Assembly (NCBI GenBank): GCA_000499405.2
Contig: HG738140.1
Location: 1,569,024-1,633,023, forward strand
Direction of reading: 5' to 3'
Source: Onchocerca volvulus
Lineage: Eukaryota; Nematoda; Chromadorea; Rhabditida; Onchocercidae
Length of the DNA: 64,000 nucleotides
Shown: one piece after another, positions 1 to 13,100 of the stretch
Numbering within the stretch: position 1 is the first letter of the stretch
Layout: each line of letters starts with the position of its first letter
Notes under the pieces: generated by a model
Told to the model about the DNA's origin: nothing
Databases searched by the model: none
Seen by the model: only the letters and a program-made list of their open reading frames with translations
Made by a program: the position numbers and the translations under genes

Positions 1-1980
1 CCTTAATTTACTAACTTTCAATCTTTGTTGACGATATTCATCATCATTCAGATGATCATATTCTTTTCTGATATTTTTACTATTTATGTCATATTCGATC
101 GGATTGACGCCCAAAAAAGCAACATCAAAATCTAGCAAGAAATGAATATCTTCTTCACCGTAAGTATCAATTGTCAAATGAGCATCTGTACAATGTTTTC
201 CACTTCTGAGAATCAATGTTGTTGAATAATCTGCCTGAATTCAATCGATTGTTGTGCTTAAGAAGAAACAAAAAAAAATTTTTTTAAAAAAGTATGATAA
301 ATTCGAGTTTCTCTTCAGTTATAAATTTCATTATTATGCTAATATTTTAATGCTACAGTTATCTTCCAAGGATTCTGTATCAAATTCTTCGCATGAAGTT
401 TTTTTTCTAAACTAAAATCACTGCTTAATAATTACATTATCTGTTCAAATATTTTTAAAGATTTTTAAAGCTAATTTCACAATTCTCTCGCAATTACAAT
501 CTTCTTATTCACCTTTAGAAAAGTTATTTTGTCATTAAAATTCATTTGATTACCTGATATAAAAGTTTATTTATACAATGAAAGCAGAAGAGAAACAACA
601 TTGTCTAAAATCGAATTATAGGCCTGTCTTTGATTTCCTATGGTACTTCAGAATCTTTGATTTTGGGATATTCTAGGCCCATGGCTAAGAGATTCTATTC
701 TCTTTTTGGCTCTACTTTTCGATCACAAAAAATTCTACCGAATCAAATGCTGTTTCTGATGAAAATTGTTGGAACAATTCGGCGCTTCGTTCTGCATTAT
801 TGCTATGTTTCAGATCATGAACTGCACTGAAATATAATTCTCACTTTATTTTGATATTATTTTAAAATTTCAATCACTTTTTCAACTTACAATAATAATT
901 CATTAATTATTCATTCCCAAATACTATTTCTTTAATAAATAAAGGCATTCTCTTCGAAGAGACAGAAATGACTGAGATATAATCAAATTCATTTCCTGTG
1001 TAAAAAAAAAAATTTTTTTTGCTGTTAATTATTTCGTTAATTATTTTTCTATATTGAATAATTAATTTTTTTTTTATATTTCTTGTTAATTATTCCACGA
1101 ATACGGATGTTAAGTACACGTAATCACGTATTGATAATACCTTCTTGAAATTATTAGCATTTTTCTCGGAATTATTGAAACGTAATTTCTATGTAACCTA
1201 TTGCATTTAAGATTTGCCTAGGGATATTTGTAGTAGAAAGATGGAACAGAAGTAATTATCGAACGAAAGAAATGAAAAATAAATAAAAATATAAATGATA
1301 AAAAATATCATTTTATCAGGAAATGCCATTTTCAATCCCGAATCTGGAATCAAATCGATATTTCCAATTTTTATTGCTTCAGTTACTTGGAATGAAATAC
1401 TGAATTAAGTTACTTGGAATTTAAGTTGATTCAAGTTTTCAAGTATTTAGAATGAAATACTTCAGTTGCTTAAGAAGAAAACATAGGTAATACTCATTTC
1501 TTATCATTATTAACTGCCTTTATCATTTAATCAAAAGTATGAACAAAGCTTACTGTAAGAAAAATATGGCAAAAGCAGTAGCCGTTTGGTCCTGAAACTT
1601 ATGCTTATATTCATCGAAAAGTTGAAACATATCGTTCAAATGTTTAAAATTATGAAATGCCCGCTCGTTATAAATACTCGTCAAATGTTTCCACCATTTT
1701 TCCTGAATTAATTGATCATTGTAAATCAAAGGTTAAATTAAGTTGAATAAGTTCAATTCACAATTCATAAGGATCAGTAATCATTGAAATCATTCTCTCA
1801 GAACATTGATGTAAAAATTTTGCCTTTAAAACAAAAGAATTAAAAGCAAACAAAATTGCATTTTCAATAACAATCAGTAAATTTAATTATATAGTAAACC
1901 TTCAATTCCGGTACAAATGCTGACGTTAAATCATTCCATCGCTCGAGTAAAGAAACCTCAAAGCTTGTGTTAGAATCCAT
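1..1980 (-). CDS. HD-superfamily phosphohydrolase-like protein (3' end off window)
   Basis: Four exons join in one frame: 1980-1900, 1702-1554, 826-739 and 234-1. They begin at an ATG and encode about 184 residues before the window edge. The translation resembles the small predicted metal-dependent HD phosphohydrolases (COG4339 type, roughly 200 residues). A start LLERWNDL is followed by a FHNFKHL block matching the family's YHNxxHL, then by NNAERSAELF, matching its DNEERSAEL. Exon 4 has FLLDFDVAFLG, matching the family's FLDADLAILG, and an IRKEYDHL block. All splice sites are GT/AG and their phases agree. The residues aligned with the family's WFHDAVYD read FFLHAVHD, so the classical His-Asp dyad is displaced or lost and activity is uncertain. 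The gene is transcribed away from the K2P gene, with a Helitron between. Family assignment rests on remembered motif order; substrate is unknown. Confidence 0.75.
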
Positions 1981-2543
1981 TCGAAAGCCAAGTTTGTGCT
2001 GCATTCAATTGGCCAGGGAACAGGCCTAGCTATATATTGACTTTCATTGCACTTGTCATAGAGATGTCTATTACATTCTCTCTCTAATTTAGTTATTCCG
2101 CTAATCCTTTCATTGTAATATTTAGCATTTGCAAAATTATGTTACTTGCATGTTTCGCCAACAATTCTTGCAAATCATTAGTTAGTCAACTTAAAGTAAA
2201 CACAACGTGTTAATTGATTAGTATATTTAAAGTTAAAGAAGAGAAAAAAAAAAGCAACTCAATGAACTCATTGACCTTTCTACTCTTCTTTCATAAACTT
2301 ATATCAATCTGACCTTATATCTTAAAAAAAAAGGAAAAAAAGAAAAGAAAATCCGATAATTCGATTCGAATCTGATTGAATTTCAGATACTAAAACATTA
2401 TTTTAAATTTTCTAATTGAGAAAAGGCAAAAAAGAACAATTTACCGATTATAAGCAATTCCAAAGTATTTTAATATTTTTTCATTCAAATTTAAACTTGA
2501 CTTCTTTCTTATATTATCATACCTTCATACTTTATATCTCATA

Positions 2544-2613
2544 CTGGCTGGATCAGCCACGCTTCGCGTGGCCGATCCAGCTAATCAATAGAGGCCAGCC
2601 ATGCTTCGCGTGT
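2544..2613 (-). repeat. Helitron 3' hairpins, two tandem copies
   Basis: A palindrome with arms GGATCGGCCACG and CGTGGCTGATCC around a short GAAG loop occupies about 2549-2578. A second, more diverged hairpin of the same type lies at about 2587-2613. Helitrons end with one such hairpin a few bases before the CTRR-like terminus. The second copy looks like a duplicated or older end. Because the hairpin is nearly symmetrical, orientation was decided from the helicase and the 5' end, not from the hairpin. Confidence 0.7.
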
Positions 2614-3366
2614 CTGGCTCCAGTTAGTCTATATAAATAAAAATTTCAATGTTCTTTGTTTAAAATTTTGAATCTTCGAAAGTTCTTTCTTATTGCTCTG
2701 AAATTTTGACATCACGTTACATTAGAATACGAGCATGTTTTTATATACATGCGTTGCTATAGCTCAGTCTGGTTAAGTGGAAAAAAGAAAAGAGAAAGTG
2801 CATGTTTCTGGTACTGGAGAAAAAAACTATGGTTTGTAATTTGATTTGTAGTTAGGTTGGGTTGGAGACTGATTCTTGTTATTGCGATTAAGCTAGGCCA
2901 GCAATAAGTGTGAAGAGGTCTTTTGTGTCTTGTGTGACAGAAATGAATGATATATGCTGTTGAGAAATGTTTTATTGATTGATGAAGAGTGATTCTTCGT
3001 AACAAACAATTATCAGAGAACATCCAGGTAAACTGATCACTGGTTATTCTTTTCTTTGTCGCTGATAAAAAGTGCTATTCAAATGAATTGTGGGATTGTT
3101 GCTACTATTGTGTCGTTCTGAACTGTCGAACTGGAATCCCTGAACTTCGAATTATTACTGTTGCTGCATCAATCTTTGTCGTTTATCTGTGAATTGGAGC
3201 GTTTTAGTAGTAAACATGTTTGTCGTTCCTTTGAAACTATGTCATGCCATTTGACCTTTAGTATTTCTTGTTTACAATAATTGTCGTGGCGCTATTTGAC
3301 ATCTTTCAGCTTTCGCCCACATCTAATATGTTTAATTTCAAAATGCAAGTGAATATACAATATTTT

Positions 3367-4440
3367 CTATTTTTTCATTGTCGGTCTAGATTTAGAGATT
3401 TTCTGGTTTGCAAATCTAGAACACGCAACTTTCCCATGTGAGAAGCAATCGATCTCTAGATTTAAACCGCACAATTTCAAAGATTGGCCCTGAGATTCGT
3501 TGATGATGAGTGCAAACGCCAATCGAATTGGGAATTGCAATCTCTTGAACTGAAATGGCATATCCGTTGAAATCATAGGAATGCGAGGAAGAAAGACATT
3601 TTCATCTTTAAAAAGTCTTATCAAGATTATTTACTCTACGACATTGTTCATTAATTTTTTTACTGCAAGCCGCGTGCTATTGCAAAGTTTTGGCTGGTTG
3701 ATATTTCGCAACATGATAATATGCACGCCGATTTTCAACTGCAGTACGTGCGGATGCATTCCTGGCAGATCGAGTAAATTCAAAAATTCTGTTGAATGGT
3801 TAACCGCTTCATTTGCTTTAACAACAGTGTCGACGGACTTGTATGTGACTGCTTCGCTTTGATTGTTAGACTGAATAATATTGTTAAGTTCGCCAACATC
3901 TTTCTTATTAGCCGCAAGAATACTCGTTCACTCAGCCAATGGTAATTCTTATAATTGGTTTGAATGTTGGAACTACTTTTTCAGCCAATTCTTCTTTCGA
4001 GTCACTAAATTGCAGAAGTTATGAGGCAATGAAATTCTCCTGAGATCAGATCGACCGCACCTTTCCGTTCCCAATTTCCAGCAATTGATGTGAGAATATC
4101 CTAGCTGATCAATCGTTTTGCAGCTGAACACCCATATTTGTAATTAATTTCAACGTCTTTACGTGCCGTCACGAAGTAGATTATTTCAAGCAACCAACTA
4201 TTTCGTCCTCTGATGTCGATCGAGGAATTATAGGTAATGTTTGCTTGAAATCTCCTACAAACAATATCAATGTGCTCCCAAATGGTCTGATATTTCCACG
4301 CAAATCTTGCATTGATCGATCAAGGGTCTCGACCGATTTTTGGTGCGCTATACTGAAGGCCACGTCTACTTTTGCAGAAAGCGAGCGTGATAGATTCAGT
4401 CTGCTCACTTACTTTTATCTGTCACAGGTGTGACAGCTAA
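3367..4440 (-). pseudogene. Helitron Pif1-like helicase, C-terminal part, broken
   Basis: Minus-strand fragments in several frames translate to the C-terminal half of a Helitron-type Pif1 helicase. In order they show a helicase piece with LILFVGDFKQTLPIIP at 4408-4181. Next, at about 4060-3640, comes a stretch with WLSER-like residues, LNNIIQSN, LQLKIGVHIIMLRNINQP and TRLAVKKLMN. The last piece, 3624-3367, has RIPMISTDMPFQFKRLQFP followed by a SQGQSL block. The pieces are separated by stop codons and frameshifts, and the terminal YVACSR motif is shortened by a deletion. The N-terminal Walker A region and the Rep domain are absent. This is a dead copy; its close match to Helitron helicases supports the element call. 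Confidence 0.85.
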
Positions 4441-5260
4441 AAAAAATTAGGAATATAAAAATAACGCGCCCTTTCGAATGTAAGTTGTGTCAAGACTTCA
4501 AATCAGTAGGTGAAAACTTGAAATGTGTCAAAATGAAAATTGAACATTTAACACAAAGAGGATTCAGATCCACCTAAGATTAAAAGTAATATTAGCCTAA
4601 TATTAGAAGAGGTAATCAATAAACTCTTTGAAGGGAACATTTCATTATACACTATCATGATTTCGACATTTCTGCGACGCAGTTACATTCCCTACAAATC
4701 AAAAAGTAAATGAACTGTACCCCGCACAATCAAAAACAAACGAAAAGCTTAAATTATGTTCTGCTTCAAAGTACGAATCTTTTAAATCCTTTCGGGACTC
4801 CTCTTCTGATCTTCAATATGTCGCCTTATGATGTCTCATCTCACTTTGTTTATCTGTTAATCGGAGCGTTTTGGCGGGAAACATGTTTATTCTTGCGGCG
4901 ATATAACAAAAAAAAGGAAATACGCACTTATTTAAACGCAACGTTGAGTGAAAATTTTGAATCAATCGGTGAAGAATTTAAAACTCTGCAGGAAATAATC
5001 GCAGTCAATGCAAAAAGTAGGCATGATAAATAAATTTTGTCTTGTCATGAAGACGTGGTACAAGGGAGTCAAAAAATTTAGTTCATCCACTTCGTTTTAG
5101 TTGTCACGAAAGTGACACGTGAAGAAAAATAAGTATGTTTATACAAAAACACATGCCTCTTCGATTGCAAAGTTGTATTGAAATTTGAAAGCAATCAGTA
5201 GGGAAATTGCGATTTTTTGTAAAGACAAACGAAGAGCATTTACATTTTTATGTTTATAGA

Positions 5261-7152
5261 TTATTTGTACATTTCTTCAAGAAATGATATGAGATATGCA
5301 GAAAAGTTAATTTAGCCAACCTCGAAAATGTAGCCAAGATATTCAGAAATAGTTTTCCTTTTATATTTTTTCTTTTTAAGTTCTATCAATGTTAACAAAA
5401 TCTTATCTTAATGTGAATAAGATTTTGTTATGATAACAATGTTCAGCAGCTTTTTGTATCAATCAGAAGGTTACTTTGACAGATTAACTTCAATTCAAAT
5501 TTCTGATACTGCTTCTGTTTAATCATTCAATTTTTCATTTAGTGATCTATTTTCTGCGAATTCCTAAATAGATCTATCTTTTCATTTTTTTTTTCACATT
5601 TTCAATTCGATAATGACAAATTGTCCCTATGGAATGTGAAATAGCAAATTCAAATTGACATTTGAAATGAAACTTACGCTATCCTGGCCTATCATTATAA
5701 TTACCATTGAGACTTTTTGAGCTATTTCGGATCTTTGAAAAAATAACGATTTGCATAAAAATTCGTAAAAAAATCTTGTTTAAATGCAATTTTCCTGCAG
5801 CAACATTCACAATTGTATTTAAATTTTAATTAAACCATGAATACATCATAAATTTGATATGATATGATGATAATTGCAATTATAGTGGCAATTTCAATGA
5901 TTACATCATGAATTTGACATGATATGATGATAATTGCGATTGTAGTGGTAATATCAATGATTACAATAATTAGAGCACAAATAATGGAATGACAAAAATG
6001 GATGTCTACGTTTTTTGCTAAATGACCAGAAATTAAATGTCACTTATTTATTCAAACAAAATCAGATCGTTTTCTATTTATTATTCAGATACTGGAAATA
6101 AATCAGATCCTTTTCTGTTTAGAATTTAAGTGTTGGAACTAATTTTCATGAAAATGCATAGATTTATAAGTTTATTATCTGAAATTTAGTGATGGATTAG
6201 GATTAAAGTATGTTCAAGTTCTCTTATTGAATTTATTTTATGATCGAAGAAAGACAAAATTTAAAATATGAAATAATTAAAATTGAAAAGACTGCCGTCA
6301 AAATAGCCATTCATTTCTATAAAAACACATCGAATTTACTTGCATTCTGAAAAATACTAAAATAGAGCACTGTCATCAGATGAGAGTCTTAATTGATCAT
6401 CTAAACCAATAATATCAATATTTTCTATATAATTTTTTATATATAAATCAAAAATAACAAAATAAAAAAATAAAAGCGATTTCATATTTTCTTCAAAATA
6501 GCATTAAAGCCGAGCAAATGAAGTTAATGTAAAATCAAATAAATAAATGTGTTTTCACGTGTACTACATGTGTCACACGTGCATAAACGTGTACGTATGC
6601 AGCAATTAAATGTCTTATACATAATATGCTTGAGAAGTTTTACGTATTTGAAAAAAAATTATTCCCATATTATCCATAAAACTCATGGATTTCTTTTCAC
6701 TTGAATTTATTTAGATAAATTTTTTATAATTTTATTCCAGTTTTTTATGATTTCTGATATTTGATCGATATATGCATGGCTTGTTTTCAAACAAAATATG
6801 CGTCAAAAGTTTCACTAAGTTTAAACATAACCATCATCCGTCATATGACCCGTCATTTTTATATTTTTGATTTGACATCTTCAATTTTTAGATTCTGCTT
6901 ATAAAAACCAATAAATTCTGACGATTTATTCGAGCTTCATAAGCAATAACAAATATCGAATTTTTGATTCCCATAGGGTTTTTCACCAAGCTCGATCTCT
7001 TCAATTTTGTTTTCCGTCTCAAACTTATCATGTTTTCCGTCAAATTTATTCTCCATCCTTTTCTTTTCTTTCGTCTTCCTTGGTAACACCTACTTTTTGT
7101 TGACGATCTATCGATATTTGTAAGTCTGGCGATAAAACGATAATAGCTAAAA
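5261..7152. other. Intergenic region upstream of the K2P gene
   Basis: No convincing exon is visible on either strand. The stretch holds a 60-bp tandem repeat (separate entry) and, about 600 bases before the K2P start codon, two CACGTG hexamers exactly 20 bases apart (6556-6561 and 6576-6581) plus AACGTG at 6586-6591. Such hexamers are bHLH E-box sites in animals. Whether they act on the K2P gene is unknown. Confidence 0.5.
5837..5971. repeat. 60-bp tandem repeat, about 2.2 copies
   Basis: Units starting at 5837, 5897 and 5957 share the opening ATGAWTACA and a core with TGATATGATGATAATTGC. The first two units differ at a handful of positions and the third is cut short. It has no coding potential and is probably a simple local duplication. 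Confidence 0.75.
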
Positions 7153-10100
7153 ATGCCAAGATGGCTTCATCAATGTCAATGCAAATTCACCAACCAACTG
7201 GCTATAATGTCTTTATTAAGGTTATTCTTTTTTATTTTTTTTTTTTGGAACTTTTTAACCAGGCTACATGAAAAGACTTATTCTAAAGATTATATTCTAC
7301 CTTAGGAAAAATACTGAAACTAATCTATAAGAATATTTGATCTTTATCTAGTTTTGAAATTTGTCATTGCAATTTGCTGCATCTATTTTTAAGTATTATA
7401 ATTTTTTTTTTTTAAACTTTGTAATCGAGTTGCAATGAAAAGTCATTTTCTAAAGGTTATATTCTATTTTGAGAAAAAAACATAGTAGTTAGTCTATGAA
7501 ATCATTTAATCTTTATGCAATTTCAAGCTTAAAAATTTCAAACTTAACTTGTCAATTGCAAATTTTTCGCAATTTACAAATGTTTTTGTAGAATTTTACG
7601 ACGTCTTATAATTGCCAAACTTTTCTCCCCGCATTTCATACTAACTATTGTTTGTATTTTGTATATGATAATTGGAGCATGGATATTTCAAATACTCGAA
7701 GGACGTCATCTCAAAGTTTGTAAAATTTCAAATTTTAATAATAATTTAAATGATCTGATTATGAATATTATAAATGTTAACGATTATTGGATTAAAATTA
7801 AGAATGAAAAAAATTGTTAAAAATGTAAAAGTTTAAAAATTTATAATCGTCGATTTTATTTTCGAAAAGTATTTAAATGTAAGTCTCTAAATTTTCAACT
7901 TTTTTTTTTTTTTTGAAAGAAAAATAAAAACTACACGAAATCTTTCTTTGCTTTCTCTGCAACAATTATTTTCCAATTGAATAATTATTTCCAAGAAAAA
8001 TAGAAAAAAAAAATCAATCCAGGCGCATCGTTTAAATAGACGTTGAAATGTTTTGATTTTTTAAATTTAGTTACGTAATTATAATTACTGATGCACTTTT
8101 ATATGCTTTATATCTTTGAATTTTTACTTAATACAATAATTGAGCACCTGACAAAAAAGTTTTTTTCCAATATTAAAAAGTTTTTTCCTTTCATAAGTCC
8201 AATTATTCTCTGTTGAGATTTAATATTTCAAGCAAGAAATTGAATTAGCGTAAATATGCGTCTAATTTAATGAATCTAATATGCATTATAAAAATTACAA
8301 TATTATCTTATGACAAAATATTTTTCGTATTTTTTACAAAAAAATATTTTCACATTTCTAATAACTTTAGGATATGAAAGCAGCTCAATTAAATAGAATT
8401 GATGTAAGCGTGGAAAAATATGTTGATCGAATTTGGAATTTAGCACGTTCCGAAAAATATCAAAAATTAAGCAAATCAAAGCTAAAAGATGCATTTCGAC
8501 GAGATAGTAAAGAACATTTTTATCAAGTAAATAATTTTTACTACTTCTATGTTAATCACTTCATTACAGCAAAATTTTGAATCATTTCTTCAACATGCTA
8601 ATTGCATATTTTACAAGTTATAGAATTGAGCCGATTTACTTAAATTCAAAAATTGCAATATTTTAGAGATTTCAATGCAATTTCAGTATGTGGATACGGT
8701 ATTTACTGCTCATCGTAAATATCGTCATGGCTATGATAAGGATGCTCCAAGTTGGGATTTTATCACTTCATTTTTTTTTACCGCAACAATGCTTACATCA
8801 ATTGGATATGGCTATGTTGCGCCATCAACATTTTCTGGACGTTTATTTGGTGTCATCTATTGTCTTATCGGTAATCTGATATGAAATATTGATTAATACT
8901 GATATGAAATATCGATTAAGAGACATATATTATTAGTAGTTTTAAATTTTTCTGAATATTTCGAGAATATTTTGTACAGTGATGTAAGCTGATAATATCA
9001 GTAACTGGTTGTTACCTTTGACCTCGAGTTGTCATTTCCAATTGAATTTCCACTACTACTTCCAATTAAATTTCAGGAATTCCATTAACATTGGTTACAG
9101 TTGCCAACATTGCAAAGTTTATATCAGAATGCGCTTTTTTGATTCATTACAAATGCTGGAAAAAGTTTGTGGAATGGAACGATCGACGTAAAGGATTTAT
9201 TCATCATGGAACGATATTTGATGACGACGAAAATGAACAAGTTTTAAAATTCTGATTTTTCCATTAAATTTACATTTTAATTTAGAAATTCGCAAAAGTT
9301 CGCAAAAATTTGATTTTCAATTCAAAAAATTTTTCTAATTCGAAAAAAAGATGAATTAATGCGTATTAGTTATTCATCAATGATCTGATTTTTTTCAAAG
9401 CATCGGTAATATTTTTGGAAATAAAATGCTAAAAATGTTATGAATATCATTTCTGCATCAAAAATCCTCTTAGATTACAAGGTTTAACAATATTTTTTAA
9501 ATATTTAATTCAGTAGAACTAATATCACTACAATTCGATCTTTTAATATTTCTACATGTCGAATATGATTTAAATAGATATGATAAAAAAATAAATAAAT
9601 CAACGTTAAGCATTTCATTTTCGTTTTTTTTTTCATCTATTGGATATTTTTGATATGATAAATCTGATTTAGATCATCTCTGAGAATCGAAAATTTCGTG
9701 ATTTATCGTTTTTATTTATCACTTTCAATTTTCATTTTTTTCCAGGAACTTTTGGATAAAATAAAGCTTGTTCGTTTTCCACCGGTTATTTTGTTTTTAC
9801 TTGTATTTTTTTATGGACTTTTTGGCTCATATATTATTCAAAAGAAGGAACATTGGAGTTATACGGAATCAGTGTATTTTACATTTATCAGCATTTTAAC
9901 CGTTGGTTAGTTATATTTTTTCATGGAATATTTCTTTTCGAGAATGATGGTTAAATTAATTAAAATTTAATCAATTAATTATGATTATTTTTTGCTATTA
10001 GGCAAATATTACATAACTGAATAGTAGTAAAAGATCAAGATTGATGATTTTTTATTTAAAAAAAAAAAAAATTATTGATCAAATTTTGTAAGTTTTGGAT

Positions 10101-13100
10101 GAAAATTAGGGAAATATTGTTGAATACAGGTTCTGGTAATTGAAATACAGGTTTCGATGATTGAATATAGGTTGTTGAATTTCAGGTTTCGGTGATTATC
10201 GTCCGGAACAACAAAATATGATGGTAGTTTTATGTGTTATTATGGGTGGAATAATTTTAACAACAATGTGTATGGATGTTGTTGGTCGAATGTATCTCAA
10301 GGAAATTCATTATATCGGTCGTAAAATTCAAACAAATAATCCATTCTTTTTAATTCGTGAAGCAAAAGCAAGGTATATAGCATTCTAACGATTATTGTAA
10401 AATGTCTTACACATAGTTAATTAATTAATCAATTAATTAATTAATTAATCAACTATTAAATGTGCTACTTTGGGTGAAATAATTTTGATGAAATTATTGT
10501 TGTTGCTAGTAGAATTTTCAATAATATGATTAATTTCTGATACTAATTTATTTTATTTAATATGAATTTTCATCTCTTAATTTTGCCGGAATTTTTAGCA
10601 TACCAAACATTTCTCTATTTATGTAAATGATATAATTTTGTTGATATATTTCTACTACTGAATCTGTATTATTGATTATACAATTGATCACATGCAGTTT
10701 TAATTTTAAAAGATTTTGATTCATCTTTGACGAATCTTTTTTAAAATTTTCAAACTTAATTCCTTACAATTTACAAATTAAATTTAATTCCTTACAATAT
10801 ATTTCAAATTTGATTTCTTAAATTAAATTATGCAAAAATATAGGCGACGACGACAAGCAACTGCAAGTTTACTTCTCGATTTAGCAAGAGGTATGATATT
10901 CGACCATAAAGGTGAACCGATGGCGATAAGGCGAATGAGTCGAAGGTTACAAAAACGTGGCGCACATATGTGTAAATTTTTTAAATTAATTCTAAAAATA
11001 ATTCAAAATCGTATCGTACCACAAATTTCTCGGATAAATTGTCTTAAAAAGATAGAATGATCCAGTTGTTATTCGTAAATAAAAATTTAGTTTTTTTTTT
11101 TTCAATTTTTCTAAAATTTAAAAAGAGGAAATTTAATGAAATTTTCGTTTTTAGTACCAGATGATGAATTTATGTTTGCTCGTTTACCGCCAGATCCACC
11201 ACGAGAATGTCAGGTTGTTTCCACTTCAGCTTATTCGGTACGACTTGCATGGGCACCAGCATTTTCTGCTGATGATGAAGTTACCTACAATATACGTTAT
11301 CGGATCAAGTTTGTAATAATAATTCTTAATTTGAATAGAATAAATTTGATTTTGTATTTACTTTTTGATTGAACAGGGTAGATTCAATTTTGAATTTACT
11401 ATGAAAAAAAGATCTGCTCTTTAAATTGAATTCTTGAAAATGAAACTTGGATGCAAAAAATTAATAACTTATAACTTTTCTTGTCCATACTATTTCTAAA
11501 TCTTTGAAAATATGAGAACAATCTATAATAGCACAAAATTTAAAAATCATATTTTTATGAGAAATTTCGGATGATTATATCAGAAAAAAAATCAATCAAT
11601 TTAGGCATCAAGAAAATAGTAAAGCACGCGAACTACGTGGCATTCAAGGTCATTCCGCAGAAATTATGAGTGTTGATTCGTGTTCTTTATATGAATTTCG
11701 TATTACAGCTGTTTCACGTTATGGTGAAAGTAAACCTGTCTATCTAGTACAATATACAGGTAATTAAAGTTTTTCCACAAAAACTTTTTGAAATTTACTT
11801 GAAAATTTCGTGAAGAATTTTTGAAATTATTTCATTTCTTTATGAAAAATTCAGAAAATATTTCTTCGATTTATAAAAATATAAATTAATTTAGGAAGAA
11901 ATTATTCTATACTTTTTATTCCTCCTAAATCAATTTTCGAAATTTATTTTAATTTACTTCAAAACAATAATAATTGTTAAAGATTTGCAAAAATGCTAAA
12001 CTAAAATAATTATAATGCTAAGCTGCAAAAACTATTTTAAAACATTCCAATTTTGATAAGAAAATTTAGAAACTATCAGAGTAGTAAAATAAATTTGAAA
12101 AATATTTTATGATTGAAATGATAAAAGACTTATTTATCTCTTAAATAATGATAAACAAGATAAGTAATCTAAAAATAAGTAGTTTTTCAGAACCGCAACT
12201 CAGTCCACAACATATTTTGGCCAGACGATTGAATGCGAATACCATTGAATTATCATGGGAACCGCCTTACAAACGTACCAGAGATGTTACGGTAAATATT
12301 AATCAATTTTATAAATTTAAAAATATTTTTCATAAGTTATATGATATTTCAATAAATTAGAGTTTGCGAAAATACCTAAATAGTTTAGTTTGTTTATTAT
12401 TATCATCTCGTGACATTCAAAGTGACGGATACTTTTTTTTTTTTTTTTGAAGATATGAAAATGCCGTTTCGAGAGACTATTTCAAAATCAAAACAAACAA
12501 ATGTTCAACTTTTTTCAGAGATATATTTTTGATGATTAACTGAGAAATTAATTAATTAGTTTGCCCAAGTTGATAATCTTAAAAACTAATATTTTTCAGA
12601 GTTATATTGTTTATTATACGGAAAATCCCAATGCTCATTTCTCTGCCTGGGAACGTATTACAGTACGTGGACGCCGAATAGTTTTTCCTGATCTACGTTA
12701 TGATTGGTTTTATATGTTTTGTGCGACAGCATGTTTCAAAGATGGACAACGATCTCCATTATCCAGAGCACTATTTGTTAAAACTGATAAGCTAGAATTT
12801 CGACCTAAATGTTCGAACATTTATAATTTCCTTGAAATTTCAACACATTATTTGAAAAAATACTTCTCGCATTAAAAAAAAAAAAAATAAAAATATTTCT
12901 CTGAAAGAATATTTCTCGCGATAATAAGAGAATTTTGAGTTAGCCTGAATATAAAATCAAATCCCATTTATAAAAGTATTCATCAAAAGATAATAAAAGA
13001 ATCTTAAATTTCAAAATGGTCTGAATACAAAATTAACTTCCATTCATTTCGTTGAGGTGAGACATATTTTTCATAGAAAAAAGAAATGAAAGAATGAAAA

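Larger units (their letters stand above)
2544..5260 (-). mobile_element. Helitron transposon with decayed helicase
   Basis: Read on the minus strand, the element begins at 5260 with TCTATAAACATAAAAATGTA and ends at 2544 with a hairpin followed by CCAG. It is flanked by A and T, which is how Helitrons insert between an A and a T without duplicating the target. An inverted copy of the 5' end sequence lies at about 2625-2670, just inside the 3' hairpins, giving subterminal inverted repeats as in Helentron-like elements. Its coding part is a broken Pif1-type helicase on the same strand. No Rep/HUH relaxase motif is visible, so the copy is internally deleted and cannot be autonomous. Copies of the same ends occur at 13378, 33480, 41392 and 59352. 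Confidence 0.85.

Noticed and set aside
2755..2785. tRNA-like A box (TATAGCTCAGTCTGGTTAAG)
   Set aside because: No B box, no acceptor stem and no anticodon arm follow; it lies inside a Helitron and is probably chance or a remnant.
4710..5033. 107-codon open frame on the plus strand
   Set aside because: It lies in the Helitron on the strand opposite to its helicase and shows no family motif; the underlying sequence is repeated in other copies without an intact frame.
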